A stretch of DNA of 64,000 nucleotides, from NCBI RefSeq assembly GCF_023856365.1, contig NC_064544.1, positions 27,251,920-27,315,919 on the forward strand. Reading direction: 5' to 3'. A program made the position numbers and the translations under genes. This stretch comes from Brienomyrus brachyistius (taxonomy: Eukaryota > Chordata > Actinopteri > Osteoglossiformes > Mormyridae). The notes beneath the pieces are model-generated. The model was not told where the DNA came from. It was given only the letters and a program-made list of their open reading frames with translations, and did not search any database. Within the stretch, counting starts at the first letter, position 1. Each line of letters begins with the position of its first letter. Shown in pieces: positions 11,575 to 23,334 of this stretch.

Positions 11575-12255
11575 GAAGCCCGTTTCTGCCAGCGTGGTAA
11601 CTTTTTTTTATAATTTAAGTCGAAATAACGATTTAGTTAGCTCAAAATAATGACGTAGTATCTCAAAGTATCTCAGAATAACAATTTAGTATCTCAAAAT
11701 TTCTACTTAATAACCTAAATAACCTAAAGTGTTTATTGTACATACAATCTGAAATTCCATATTCACTCATATTCATTTTCTTCAAATACTTAGTAAATAC
11801 CGCAGGAAAAATAAGCAGACTTCACCCAACCACTGGAGAATTGGACAAAGCTTTATTCAGTAATTTATTCGATCAGCCAGTATTCAGCACAATTTACATT
11901 TACGGGATTTAGCAGATGTGAGCTTATCCAGAGCTACGTACAACAGTGCTTTGTATACCACAACTATTAATCAAACTGTTAAGGTAAGTTAAACCAGTAC
12001 TCCAAATCAGTGTTTTCCGGGAAAACTGCTTAACGCACGCGCACGTCACTGCGAGTTTCTCATTGTTTTTAAGCCGAAATTTCGAGATGTTAAGTCATTA
12101 TTTTGAGATACTAAGTCATCATTTCGAGATATTAAGTCGAAATTTCGAGATACTAATTTGTTATTTTGAGATACTAAGTCATTATTTTGAGATAACTAAG
12201 TTGTTATTTCGAATTAAATTCAAATTTTCTACCACGCTGGCGGAAACAGGCTTTC
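11575..12255. mobile_element. MITE-like DNA transposon with long terminal inverted repeats
   Basis: The left end GAAGCCCGTTTCTGCCAGCG and the reverse complement of the right end (GAAAGCCTGTTTCCGCCAGC) match. The inverted similarity runs inward for well over 100 bp. Both arms are made of short subrepeats of the type GAGATACTAAGTCATTATTT. There is no transposase inside, so it is non-autonomous. The A' copy spans 55463-59285 because a 3.1-kb LTR element is inserted in its left arm. Confidence 0.75.
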
Positions 12256-13765
12256 ATAACTAAGAACAAGAAGAGTACTGTAAGAAAAATCAACATGTTT
12301 GAGGGATTTTTAATAATTAATATGAAATTAAAAATTTCTGTAAAAAATACAATATTCACATGGAAGTCTAAGGGAACTATTTCAGCATACAGTATTTATA
12401 GACAACATAAACTGGATTTGAGCTGCAAACCACTGCTTACCATGTGATAATATGATAACACTGTAAAAAGCTGTCTCACAATCCGTCCAAATGGAATACT
12501 CGCTTTTTAAATTTTAGATATTTTCTTGTTTCTAAAGAAGTAACACATCTCTGCTGTGACAAATTATGTTACTAATTGCTAATTATGTATGTGCTAATGC
12601 ATTTTTTTAAATATTACTAATAAAAAAGATTAACATTCATGTTTTACATCCTGTTATCAACATGCTGTATATAATAAAAATCTTACCAGTTGTAATTCAA
12701 AGTGTATCATTCACCGAATGAAAAGCTGGAAACACAAAATCATTACAAACACATTAGGAATGAATGATTTCAAAAGCAAGGTTCCTGTTGCTAAGAGAGA
12801 ACATGGATTTTGCTAGAACTAAAGAACAGGAAAGCTGATACATTCCTGGGAGGTATTAAGGTGGAGTCTGTCTGAAAAGTGATTTATCAAAACATGAAAA
12901 ACACAATGAATTGCTTAAATTTCACAAAAAATAAATTACTGAGTAAGTGACCCTTTTCATGCAGACACGTACCAGTTTGGGATGAAAATAAAGGAAAAGA
13001 TTCCACAGTGTTTCCTAGTTGTGTAAATGTTAAAATTTTCAAAACTTAAGCACAGTCACCATATCAGACTGTGATACACCTGTCAGGTGGGTTCAGCCAA
13101 TGAGCTTCCACGTTGCTCTGGAGCTTGAGCATTCAGAAGAATGTAATAGAGAGGGCAGAGGCAGAGATAGAGCTCCCCCAAAAAGACAACCAGTACTGAA
13201 GGACTACAGCAGTTAAGCATTAAGCTTCTATGTTTATTACCTTTCAGAAATGAAGACAGGTGACTGTTCCACTAATGCACTTTATGTATGACTTTACTGT
13301 TGTATGGACTGGGTTTTTGATTTGGCATCACATACGTTCACCTCCAAAGATAGAATTTATGTTACATTATAATAAAGAAATGGTCCATGAACATCCACTA
13401 GTAATGAAATAAAACAAAATTAAATGAAGCTTTATTTGCCCTTTTGTACAAGTGCATAGGGATGTGTTCATTTACAAGTATCTCTTATTGCTCTCCTATT
13501 AAAGACAACACATACAGCTCGGGAAAAAATTGAGACCACTATTTAAAAAAAAAAAAAAAAATCACCATTTTTACATCCTCCTTAAGTCCTGGTTCTGCTG
13601 GCAGAAGGCGACAGGCTGCTTCTAGGCTCAAAATTTCTAAGACAGCAGTACAAAACAATAAGGTGAAGTAGGAGACACTCGGAACAACCAGAAACCATTA
13701 TTTAATCATTATTTGAATGAACAACTACGACGAAAATCATTCACAGCAGTTGTAATATTGACGGA
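12256..13765. other. Spacer with decayed receptor-unit sequence
   Basis: No gene supportable. It holds the usual spacer words, a shortened version of the transposase relic (13080-13200), and sequence shared with 59286-61280 in A'. At 13758-13778 there is a deletion junction: A' carries about 1.17 kb of LINE sequence at this point. Confidence 0.55.
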
Positions 13766-13776
13766 CAACTTATCAG

Positions 13777-14567
13777 GGCAACATATGACACTCTTCCAAG
13801 CCCCCAGAATATTAACATCTGGCATGGCACAGAGGAGAACTGCCAACTCTACTGCTCCCAGAACCCAAGCCTGCAGCACATCCTCTCCGGTTGTAAGGCA
13901 GCGTTAACACAGGGCCGGTACAGGTATGCAGAGCTGGCAGCGGCATGCTCACAGGTCAGGTGGAGGGCATTCACATTCCCACTGGAGGCTGGTTGCAGAG
14001 GCTATGTAGGAGCATCAGTTCAGAGTCTCTTCAAGACCTGGGGCATCAGAGGTACCAGCCTGAAGAGAGCCATTAGAGGTATTGCTGAGAAGGCAGAGCA
14101 GGGGAGCTTCTGGCTCTGGCTCCGGCTCCGCAGGAAGGACAAACAATGGGGGAAGCAGGGATCTTAGAGCCAGCTGCAGGGGGCGGTAGAGAGACGTGCC
14201 TATCACTGCTCCACCACCCAGAGATATTCTGCGATTAAAGGACTGAAACATCGGTGAAGGGTGGCTCCCGGGTGAAGACCCTGCAGCCGGCAGGAGGGCA
14301 CTGCCGGAGGTGCCCCAGGCAGAGATGCCAAGCAGGTGCTTTCACCTACCTGTGCTGAATACTGTTATAATTATTTGTTAAATTTATATTGTTATTCTGT
14401 TTTGCACTATTACTGCACTTCTTTTTCAGCTCTTTACTGTCTTATCTTTATTCCTCCTGCTGCACTGAGCATGTTTAAGACAAAAGAATTTCCCTCAGGA
14501 TAAATAAAGTTCTTCTTATCCATCTCATCTCATCTCATCTCATCTCATCTCATTTCATCTCATCTTA
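13777..14567 (+). pseudogene. 3' end of a non-LTR retrotransposon (ORF2 C-terminus and tail)
   Basis: The reading to the stop at 14165-14167 contains IRATYDTLPSPQNINIW, LQHILSGCKAALTQGRYRY, SLFKTWGIRG and SFWLWLRLRRKD. This is the C-terminal pattern I associate with a widespread fish/invertebrate non-LTR element. The 3' UTR includes TTTCCCTCAGGATAAATAAA and ends in a (CATCT)n tail at about 14519-14567. It is truncated at its 5' end by a deletion; the A' copy keeps another ~660 bp of ORF2. Clade is not assigned. Confidence 0.65.
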
Positions 14568-15561
14568 TTGAACTAATAGATCTTCAGTCAAGATTTAAAG
14601 ACTGTAGCCAATACAGCATCCTGAACATGCGCTGTCAAACCATCCCCAAGTACAGGGGCCCTGTGGCAGAAAGTGTTACTGCCAACTGTTAATTTATTTA
14701 TATTTAGAATGACCAGGAAACCTGCGTCCTCTAATCTGCGTGGAAGGTGCAGCGTGTAAACTTGAAGTATTTCTGTTAGGTAGGTAGGTGTTGGACCATT
14801 ACATACCATATATGTAAGCAGTAGATCTCAGTAGTCAGTCCTGAACAGGAAGCCAGTGCAGGGAACTAAGAGCAGGAGTTATGTTTTCAAACTTACTGCT
14901 CCTTGTGACAATTAGAGCTGCTGCATTTTGAAATTGCTGCAAGGAGTCCTTCGTCATCACCACATTCAGTCATCAGTAATCGATGGAAAAACGCCAAGAA
15001 CCATCCTTTGTGGTGACGAAGACTGCTGGAGCCACCTGTGGGCTGTTGGACGGCTCAATGTGCATCTACACAGCAAATGTGCCAGTGTTAAATTAACACT
15101 GCATGGTGTCAATATGGGTCCACACCATTTAGTGTTGCCTTTAACAAGCAAGTGTTGTTTTTACAGTGTTAATATTTATTAACTCTTATAGTGTTCAATT
15201 TACAACCTAGAGTGTTAAGACAATGTGTCTCCACCTCTTCCCAGATTGCAAGTCCATATGTGTGGCACACAAGCACAAAATGTGTGGCCCATATCTGCCA
15301 CATTTTAATGTGATCTCATTTCAACTCATTTAGACATTCAGCTGCTGTGTTTACTAACCCACCACAATAAGAAAGACTCAGACCATCATAGCACTTTCTC
15401 TTTTTATGCAAGTTTCATGTCAAATCTGCTATGTCAAAGACAGTACTGTGTCATGCTATGCAAATATACATCCAGGACCATTGATCTACAGGGGAGTGGG
15501 CAGTACCAGCTTATTGCCTACATTATTGATTAATGACTCAGGATGTGTAACTAATGATTAT

Positions 15562-15629
<68 letters not shown>

Positions 15630-16133
15630 TATAATCATGATTCATATTTAATATGCAGTACTGAGTATATTGATATTGAAATGTACATGGTAAATATATT
15701 AAATTTTTCTACTTCCAACCTAAATTGTGGCCAGACTCTGATGAACAACACCATTTATTAAACAAAGAAATCTGAATTGGCAGAATGAAGAATTAAAAAT
15801 GAAAATAAACTATTATTTGAGAAATATTCCTATGAACAACAAACTTTGGAAAACTGAATTTACAATTTTTTCCTTGAGACTTGAAGGAAGAGTCCGTTAA
15901 CTTAATGGAAAATGTGCCGGAAATTTTCTGCTAGTACATTTTCCGTTTCTTGATGGATTTTTTTTACAGTGTAGTTTGACCAATTCTTCTCATTATGTCC
16001 TGTACTATAGTAACATTTTAACAGAATAATCTTACTTTCCAAGTAAGATGAGGCAGGCAGCTCCTATTTTCCCCCAAGCTTCCACATTAGATAACAAAAA
16101 AAAATTTTGTTATTAGAGAACCATTGAGTGACA
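14568..16133. other. Spacer between LINE tail and receptor 2
   Basis: No gene seen. It contains a GTGTTAA-type dispersed repeat (about 15085-15225) whose words are partly palindromic, and a GATA microsatellite at 15562-15629. The A/A' match continues to 15317, which corresponds to the last base of the window. Confidence 0.6.
15562..15629. repeat. (GATA)n microsatellite
   Basis: About 17 copies in the 3' flank of receptor 2, at the same relative place as in the other units. Confidence 0.95.
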
Positions 16134-16985
16134 TTATTTTTCTTGGCACTGTTGGGAAGCTGGCGGTTTGCAAAATCTGGAGAAATGTAGCAGGGGATGG
16201 ACCATATTACCATTAACTAATACAATGAAAGAAGCTATGTATATAATACAATAGTGTTTTATGCAGAGAAATAATGTCAATATTGTTATGATTAGCAAAG
16301 GAAGGTAGTTGACCACATTCATCACCAGGATGACCAAGACAGTCCAGAAAGCTCTCCTCTTCATATGATTCATTCTGTCCCTCTTTCCATCTCCAGGATG
16401 TGGCTTCTTCAGGGCTCTGAGTATGGAGATGCTGCAGAAAGAGTTTATAGTGACGCACAAGATAAATGTGGTCATTGAGATTAAATATGACTGAACATAA
16501 ACTACAATTACATTTAACCCAAGTGACAGTGACCAGATAAAACCCAAACACGCTAATCTGTATCTCAGGGTTTTGTGTTTCAGGTAGGTGACTGGGTGAA
16601 CCACAGCCAGGTAGCGCTCCACACAGATACAGGACTGAAACAAGGGCCGGGCCATGAGAATGACTCCATAGATAACAAAAAGGGGGGTAATTACAAGCAG
16701 AAAATTTGTCAGTAAATAAACAAGGGTCAAGCAGAATGTGAGTGAAGAAACAACAACTTCAGTGGAAGCAAGACCAAAGGAAAAGATATCAGATGTCAAA
16801 GTTCCCACTTTTCCACACAACAAGAGCCCCACAATAGCAATATTAGATAGAAAACTTGCTACTGCATCCACAAACAGAATTGCAAGGATAATCAAGAAAA
16901 AAAATTTTGTGTGAAGACAGTGTGATGGATCAGCAGGGTCAGTGGTTCCGTTTCCTGAGGACATATTTGCTAAAGATGTGCACAT
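16134..16985 (-). CDS. Receptor 2: divergent class A seven-transmembrane GPCR
   Basis: An intact 283-residue coding exon of the array family, with sequons N7 and N12, ERY at residues 123-125, KKPHPGDGKRD in loop 3 and YLP in TM6. Two oddities stand out. The TM7 motif is HPLLH, so the tyrosine normally kept in the NPxxY position is lost. The C-terminus ends SQQCQEK where most copies stop at AAKHS or AAKNS. Position 3.25, usually the disulfide cysteine, is hydrophobic here. The start is preceded by a splice-acceptor-like CCACAG at about 17032-17037. The first ~180 residues are nearly identical to the pseudogene at 22328-23146. Predicted plasma-membrane receptor; ligand unknown. Confidence 0.87.
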   Translation of the reverse strand: MCTSLANMSSGNGTTDPADPSHCLHTKFFFLIILAILFVDAVASFLSNIAIVGLLLCGKVGTLTSDIFSFGLASTEVVVSSLTFCLTLVYLLTNFLLVITPLFVIYGVILMARPLFQSCICVERYLAVVHPVTYLKHKTLRYRLACLGFIWSLSLGLNVIVVYVQSYLISMTTFILCVTINSFCSISILRALKKPHPGDGKRDRMNHMKRRAFWTVLVILVMNVVNYLPLLIITILTLFLCIKHYCIIYIASFIVLVNGNMVHPLLHFSRFCKPPASQQCQEK

Positions 16986-16989
16986 GGTT

Positions 16990-19734
16990 TGTCTTTCCTT
17001 CTTTGACTGCTGTTTGCTCCCAATCTTGTGTCTGTGGAAAAAGATACAGACTTCAGATTAACTAAATGACCTGGTTATATATCACATAGAGGTAATGACC
17101 TGATGAATGAACTGCTGTGAATGTTGTCTTTTACAGTAAATAAAACTGGCATCTAGCTTTTCCTCTTTAATAAGCAAACCACTGCCTGTAATGCATAAAT
17201 ATGCAAAACTTACCAAAAAAATATATGTTTCTTCAGTACAGTTTACTTTTATTCTAACATAGAATGTATAAATTATCTGTAAATTTCACAATAACCAATT
17301 AACAAATAAACAATTGCCAAGTACAGCATTTCAGACTGGAATCTATACCAGGAAATACAAGACAGCAGAAGGAACTCAGAAGAATAACACAAATTCATTT
17401 GTCTTTGGACAATGAGAGGAAACCAAAAGACCCACAGCAAAAATTGAAAACACTACCAGTTAAAACTGTTGCTGGCATGCAGTGAAACGTTTACTGTGGA
17501 TGCGGGCTTTTGCATGTTGAGCTGCAAAACTGCAAACCACGAGAAAATCGAAAAAAAAAAAAATGTCTACTAAAAATCTTTCTTTACAATTAAACTAAAC
17601 CGATATGTAATGTTAGCAGTAGTCAGTACTCCAACAAAGTTACTGTACAGAACAAAGTAAAAAGTCCAGATGAGAAGGATATTACAGTAAAATGTTGTGC
17701 AACTGCCAAGCCAGAGTCAAAGAAGAATATTAACTCTGCCTCATCCCCATGTCTCAGGGCTGGATCTGGACAGAGAACTTTGTCTACATCACAGGAAATG
17801 CTCTCCCTTGCTGGGCGATGTGGGAAGAATCCTCCATGTGACCAATTTGTACCATGACCTTGAAATTCAACTCCCCTACAGTACTTGCACGCTCATCCAA
17901 CATGTATTCTATGTCCTAGTCATTCTTTGGCTTCTTCCCATTTTTAGAAACATGTGTGAACGGTCATTGTGTTTAAATGATGACTTCTGTGTGCTGACTG
18001 TGCAACTTGTGTTCTTCTGTTCTTCATCAAAGTTCACCATAGTGCAAAAAGTGTTTTGATGAATGAGAATGTGTTTAGAGTTTTGGAAAAAGATCTGCAA
18101 ACCGTGTCTATCTAGCTGAGCACTGTCACTGCCAAATGAATGACTGATTCAATGGATGAGTTTTGGCAATGAGCAGTTTTGTTTTATGAATGACGTTTAC
18201 TGCTTTACCACTTCAGAAAAATTGTAACTAATATTCAGTGCTGGGAGTGGGTCAGTACTCAGTAGTTCACAGTCCCAGCACCTCTTTGCTTTTCTCTTTA
18301 GAGTACTGGCACCTCTCAATATCTGCTGCTATTGAATAACAAGGGAAGTACGAGGACCAGGTACTAAATAACAAGGGCAGAACCCACACGTCTTATTCAG
18401 CACTGCAAGCAATGATTATATTATACCAATAAACCGCAGCGAAACTTTATAGATGCCTGTGCATTATCACTCAGCACCATGTGACATAATGCAGTACAGC
18501 TCAGGACAAGGATGGAAAGCTGACAGAATCTGAAATTAACATTTAACTAAAGTATCCCATAACAGCTGTTTGTCCACTTAAATTATTTATGCTTCCTCAC
18601 TTTTCAATTAACCAATAAATAGCTCTAATGTGTTTAATAAAAATGTAAACAGACAACAAACAGCACTAGGAAGAAGCAGTGTGCTCTAAGAAAAATACAC
18701 AACTTTGAGGGATTTTCAATAATTAATATCAAATTTTAGTTTTCTGTAAAAATGTGATATTCACATGGACAGATAATAGGAAGCTCAGTAAATATTTCTG
18801 TATACAGTATTTATTACCAAATAACTTGGTTTTTACCTGAAAACCACTGCTTACTATATAATAATATGGTATGATTACACTGCAAATTGGTGTCTCACAT
18901 GCCCTCCAAACCGAATAGTTTACTGCGTCATTTTAAATTTTAGATATTTTCTTGTTTCTAGAGAAGCAACAGCCCTTCTGCTGCGACAGATTTTGCAACC
19001 TCATTAAAGCTTTGACCATCATATGAACAAAAGAAATTTAAGAAAATCAGTAATGGCAATGACAGTGTTGAAAAAAGTGTTTTTCAAAGCACCAATACCA
19101 ACAAATAATGACATAATGACATGACTAATTACTAATTATCATGTATGTGCTAATTCATTTTTCTAAAATATTACTTAGGATAATTTATGCTTTACATCCT
19201 GTTATCAACATGCTGTACATAATAAAAATCTTACCAGTTGTAATTCAAAGTGTATCATTCACCGAATGAAAAGCTGGAAACATAAAATCATTACAAACAC
19301 ATTAGGAATGAATGATTTCAAAAGCAAGGTTCCTGTTGCTGTGAGAGAACATGGATTTTGCTAGAACTAAAGAACAGGAAAGGTGATACATTCCTGGGAG
19401 GTATTAAGGTGGAGTCTGTATGAAAAGTGATTTATCAAAATATGAAAAAAAATGCATTGTTTGAATTTCACAGAATAAAAGACTGTATAGGGGAGGCTTT
19501 TCATGCAGACACCTACGAGTTTGGGATGAAAATATAAGGTTCCACAGTGTTTCCTAGTTGTGCGTATGTTAGAATTTAAAAATTTTTTAGTGCAGTCACC
19601 ATATCAGTTTAGACTTGATACACCTGTCAGGTGGGTTCAGCCAATGAGCTTCTATGTTGCTGTGGAGTTTGAACATTCAGATGAATGTAATGGAAACTGA
19701 AGACATGTCTTTGCCAAACTGCTACACAACAGAG
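16990..19734. other. 5' spacer of receptor 2
   Basis: No gene seen apart from the candidate splice site. A stretch at about 17690-17880 is shared with 54470-54660 and has short frames on both strands, but I recognise no protein. The rest matches the spacer modules of the other units, for example the TTTTAAATTTTAGATATTTT block at about 18930. Confidence 0.6.
17032..17100 (-). promoter_or_regulatory. Candidate 5'-UTR mini-intron / splice acceptor upstream of receptors
   Basis: On the minus strand a pyrimidine-rich tract followed by CCACAG|ACACAAG lies about 46 nt upstream of the ATG. It is kept upstream of all intact receptors and even in the coding-less unit at 42.2 kb. A possible weak donor (CAG|GTCATT) about 68 nt further upstream would define a very short 5'-UTR intron. 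The acceptor is seen in the sequence; the donor and the intron itself are inference. Confidence 0.4.
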
Positions 19735-19890
19735 CACTGTGGAACTAACCAAGGTAGAGGAGGAGGAGAGGGCAGAGGCAGAGGAAGAGCAGGAGGAAGA
19801 GCTCACCCAAGACAAACAGTACTGAAGGAATTTCAGGCTACAGCAGTTAACCATGTCGTCACACATGACTAGACCATGATAGAGGCAGGT
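19735..19890 (+). pseudogene. Transposase HTH relic, second copy
   Basis: The same Gly/Arg-rich plus HTH-like relic as at 1910. It contains GRGGGEGRGRGRAGGRAHPR and then VNHVVTHD, and ends at a stop shortly after. It has lost the REAGQRVQ part to a stop and base changes. It is a unit marker rather than a gene. Confidence 0.4.
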
Positions 19891-21140
19891 CAACACGTGC
19901 AGCCGAACCTGTTATGTTTATGTTACAGTATGTATAATACTATATTTCTGAAATGAAGACAGATGACTTTTGCACTTAATGTAGAGTACTGTAACTCCTT
20001 ATTGTAGGTTCTTCTATGAGTTATGTATTGTATGCTGACTGTTACATTTACAGTAAAGGAAAAAGAGTACAGAAGATCCCTATGGGCTGGGAGGCACTGA
20101 CACAAGGTACAGACAGATTTTTTTAAAAAGTCACTGAACTCATCTATACTGAGCTGTTCTTCAGAAGTGTACAACATGTGATAACAGTCCATCATGGGAC
20201 CTGTTTGTATGAATGATAAGGATGCTGAGGGCAGCCTCAAGAATTCACACTTATTGCAGCTGATTACAGTTACAGATATTTTGGGAAGAGCTGACAACTT
20301 GTAGAATGTAAAACAGTAAATGAAAGGCCCAAAACTTACACAAATAAATGGTAAACCAATAAATGCCACTTTTAGATTTACTGTCTCATTAAAAAGCCCA
20401 GGTTGGCGATATGAAATGTTGGCACACGCACGGTCACTTAGCTGGTTTACCTGCAGTTCTCTGCCTTACAAGGTGTCGCCTTTTCCCAGTTTGTCCCAAA
20501 ACGTTGTGTACATCTTGTTGAAGTTTTTGCCTTTTTTATTGTATAAATCCACGAACTGGGAGTATGTTAAAAAATAAAACTTTTGACACTTGATGGCAGT
20601 ATTTCAAGACTTCAAACACCCATTGTCATAGTAAATTTCGACACACCTGTCCCCAAGATACTATAAACATATACACCCCCCCCCCCATCAAGTTATGTTT
20701 GGTAAATTGGTAAAAAAAATTACTTCCGTACATTTTGGCCATATTTCTTTGTGCTTTGATAAATGGTTCCTGAACTTTGGTGGTAAAGCACCTTGAGTTA
20801 ATGACTCACTTACTGCCATGTTTCTAATAGTATCCAAAAAGTCCCCATTGTTCCACAAGGTTTTTGTGACTCATTTGTTGTCAGTTTAGGGCTCAGTTAA
20901 CCTATAACCTGTTCATCAGTAGGTCTGGCCCTTACCTTGCTAGCTCATTTGCTCGGGTATCACAGTCACTGTCTTCTTGATTTTTTGGGGGGGTCTTTTC
21001 CATTGTTATACAGTATGTAATGCAGGATGAACATTTTTAAATGAACTGTTTCATCAGTATTTCAATCCATCTCCCCACAGCACTATCTAATCCAGGACTG
21101 TGGGTGATGGTTTCGAGGTGTTTTGCGGAATCACAGGATG

Positions 21141-21240
21141 TCAAGTCAAGTGAAGTTTTATTGCCACGTCAGCAAATACACAGTAAAACCACGATGCAAT
21201 ATTCATGACAGAACAGACATTACAGTGCTAAAGAGAGAGC
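21141..21240 (-). mobile_element. Antisense 3'-end fragment of an L2-like LINE
   Basis: Read on the minus strand it ends GGCAATAAAACTTCACTTGACTTGAC-like, a polyadenylation-like motif followed by a short repeated tail as in fish L2-group elements. The same fragment is at about 31910-32010. It is non-coding. Confidence 0.45.
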
Positions 21241-21929
21241 TACTGAATAATTTACTACGGAGAGCTTAGAAGTCGTTAGTCATTCACGAGATATAAAGTA
21301 TAATATTATTTAAATTTTAAATAAAATTTAAAAACACATTGGTATAGGTAGGCATAATATTCTGATGTTCAAGAATATCCGGAAATTCAGCAGCAGAATC
21401 GTGTTCACCTGTCAAATTTGACAGACTCACACATTTGCTCTTCCTACATTAAGTACATTTTTTAAAGAAACGGTCATTTTCTGTTACATAAAGGGATAAA
21501 GACAAATTCCATATGCAACATCAAAATCTGAGTATCACATCCCAACTGAATGAATGGTTTTTAGTGTTTATCATTGTACGAAAGAGATTAAAATCTAAAC
21601 ATGTCGGTAAATACCAAAAGTTGTAGGAAAATTTCCAGATTAGCAATTTAAATACTTCAGACTGATTTATTTTTCTTTATTTTGCATTTTGTTCTAAAGT
21701 GTATGATGAAAATGTGTTAAATGACCAGAGTTTCTCACATCTCTGGGTAGCTCATGTACATTCACTGACAGATATTACTTTAGAAAGGTATGACAAAGTG
21801 ATCACATGTAAATTTGCTGTCACGTGTAAGACATTATTCAAAATTGGTTTGCAAATGTATTGCTTCCAATACACCTGCCAACTAGTCTCAGCTTACAGCT
21901 GATATTAATGATTAATGACTCAGGATTTA

Positions 21930-21993
21930 GGCTCCGGACCCCTCGCGACCCAGTAAGATAAGCGGTTTGGAAAATGGATAGATGGATGGATGG
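21930..21993 (+). mobile_element. Second extremely short SINE 3'-end insertion with target-site duplication
   Basis: A 64-bp insert (GGCTCCGGACCCCTCGCGAC ... (GGAT)n) is bracketed by an exact 15-bp repeat ATGACTCAGGATTTA at 21915-21929 and 21994-22008. The paralogous unit at 32680-32710 has the empty site with one copy of the repeat. It is the same repeat family and nearly the same truncation point as 11498-11558, but an independent insertion. Confidence 0.88.
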
Positions 21994-22327
21994 ATGACTC
22001 AGGATTTATGTACAACTGAAGGTTAGATAGATTGAAATACATGCAAAATATATTTCATTTTTCTACTTGCAACTTAAAGTATGGCCAGACTCTTATATTA
22101 ACATCATCCCAGTTAGTAAATTGTCTTTGTAACAGATATTGAATTTGCTTTGACCAATTCTTGTCATTATACCCAGTACTATAGTAACATTTTAACAGAA
22201 TAATCTTACTTTCCAATCAAGATGAGGCAGGCAGCTGCTGATTCTCCCCAGGCTGCCACATTAGGTAACCATTTTTTAATTATTATTATTTGAGAACAAT
22301 TGAGTGACATTTTTCTTGTCTAGTGAC

Positions 22328-23146
22328 TCAGGAGTGTTTCGCAGCTGCCGGTTTGCAAAATCTGGAGAAATACAGCAGGGGATGGACCAAATTGCCATTA
22401 ACCAGCAAAATTAAAGAATTTATGTATATAATACAATAGTGTTTTATGCAATGATATAATGATAATGGTGTTATGATTAGTATAGGAAGGTAGTTGACGA
22501 CAGTCATCACCAGGATGACCAAGACAGTCCAGAAAGCTCTTCTCTTCATATGATTTATTTCATCCCTCTTTCCATCTCCAGGATGTGGCTTCTTCAGGGC
22601 TCTGAGTATGGAGATGCTGCAGAAAGAGTTTATAGTGACGCACAAGATAAATGTGGTCACTGACATGAAATATGACTGAACATAAACTACAATTACATTT
22701 AACCCAAGTGACAGTGACCAGATAAAACCCAAACACGCTAATCTGTATCTCAGGGTTTTGTGTTTCAGGTAGGTGACTGGGTGAACCACAGCCAGGTAGC
22801 GCTCCACACAGATACAGGACTGAAAAAAGGGCCGGGCCATGAGAATGACTCCATAGATAACAAAAAGGGGGGTAATTACAAGCAGAAAATTTGTCAGTAA
22901 ATAAACAAGGGTCAAGCAGAATGTGAGTGAAGAAACAACAACTTCAGTGGAAGCAAGACCAAAGGAAAAGATATCAGATGTCAAAGTTCCCACTTTTCCA
23001 CACAACAAGAGCCCCACAATAGCAATATTAGATAGAAAACTTGCTACAGCGTCCACCAGCAAAACCACATGAATGATCAACAGAAAAAACTTTAGTGATA
23101 ACAAGAGAGTGGATAAGAAGGGTCAGGGATTCCGTTTACTTAGGAC
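22328..23146 (-). pseudogene. Receptor 3: GPCR pseudogene without start codon
   Basis: TM1 to the C-terminus is open for about 258 codons with all family motifs (ERY, KKPHPGDGKRDE, HPLLYF, KPAAAKHS). The front end is destroyed. The N-terminal coding part has a 1-nt deletion relative to receptor 5 and in-frame stops, and there is no ATG before TM3. Sequence then jumps at about 23146 to spacer corresponding to about 34440, so roughly 600 bp with the start codon and splice acceptor is missing. The first part copies receptor 2 and the last third copies receptor 5, a mosaic expected from gene conversion. Confidence 0.85.
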
Positions 23147-23334
23147 AGATTAGAATCATACCCCAGCTATTGCATGTGCATGTTATCTGCACTTCAGCTG
23201 AGATACTGAGCTTTGGTATTTTGCAGCAGTAGCTAATAATCTATATTAATTTATATTCAGTGCTGGGAGTGGGTCAGTACTCAGTAGTACACAGTGCCAG
23301 CACCTCTTTACATTTCTCTTTAAAGTACTGTTAG

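Larger units (their letters stand above)
19891..22327. other. Spacer module specific to units 3 and 5
   Basis: This block is closely repeated at about 30780-33010 and is only partly present in other units. Minus-strand frames of 148 and 118 codons (19923-20369, 30770-31126) occur in both copies, but they match no family I know and have no start context. An antisense LINE 3'-end fragment (GTCAAGTCAAGTGAAGTTTT, about 21141) and a truncated SINE (21930-21993) lie inside it. Confidence 0.55.

Noticed and set aside
19923..20369. 148-codon minus-strand frame, repeated as 118 codons at 30770-31126
   Set aside because: Both lie in a recently duplicated spacer, so the shared frame is explained by duplication. 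No known domain, no start context and no splice context that I trust.
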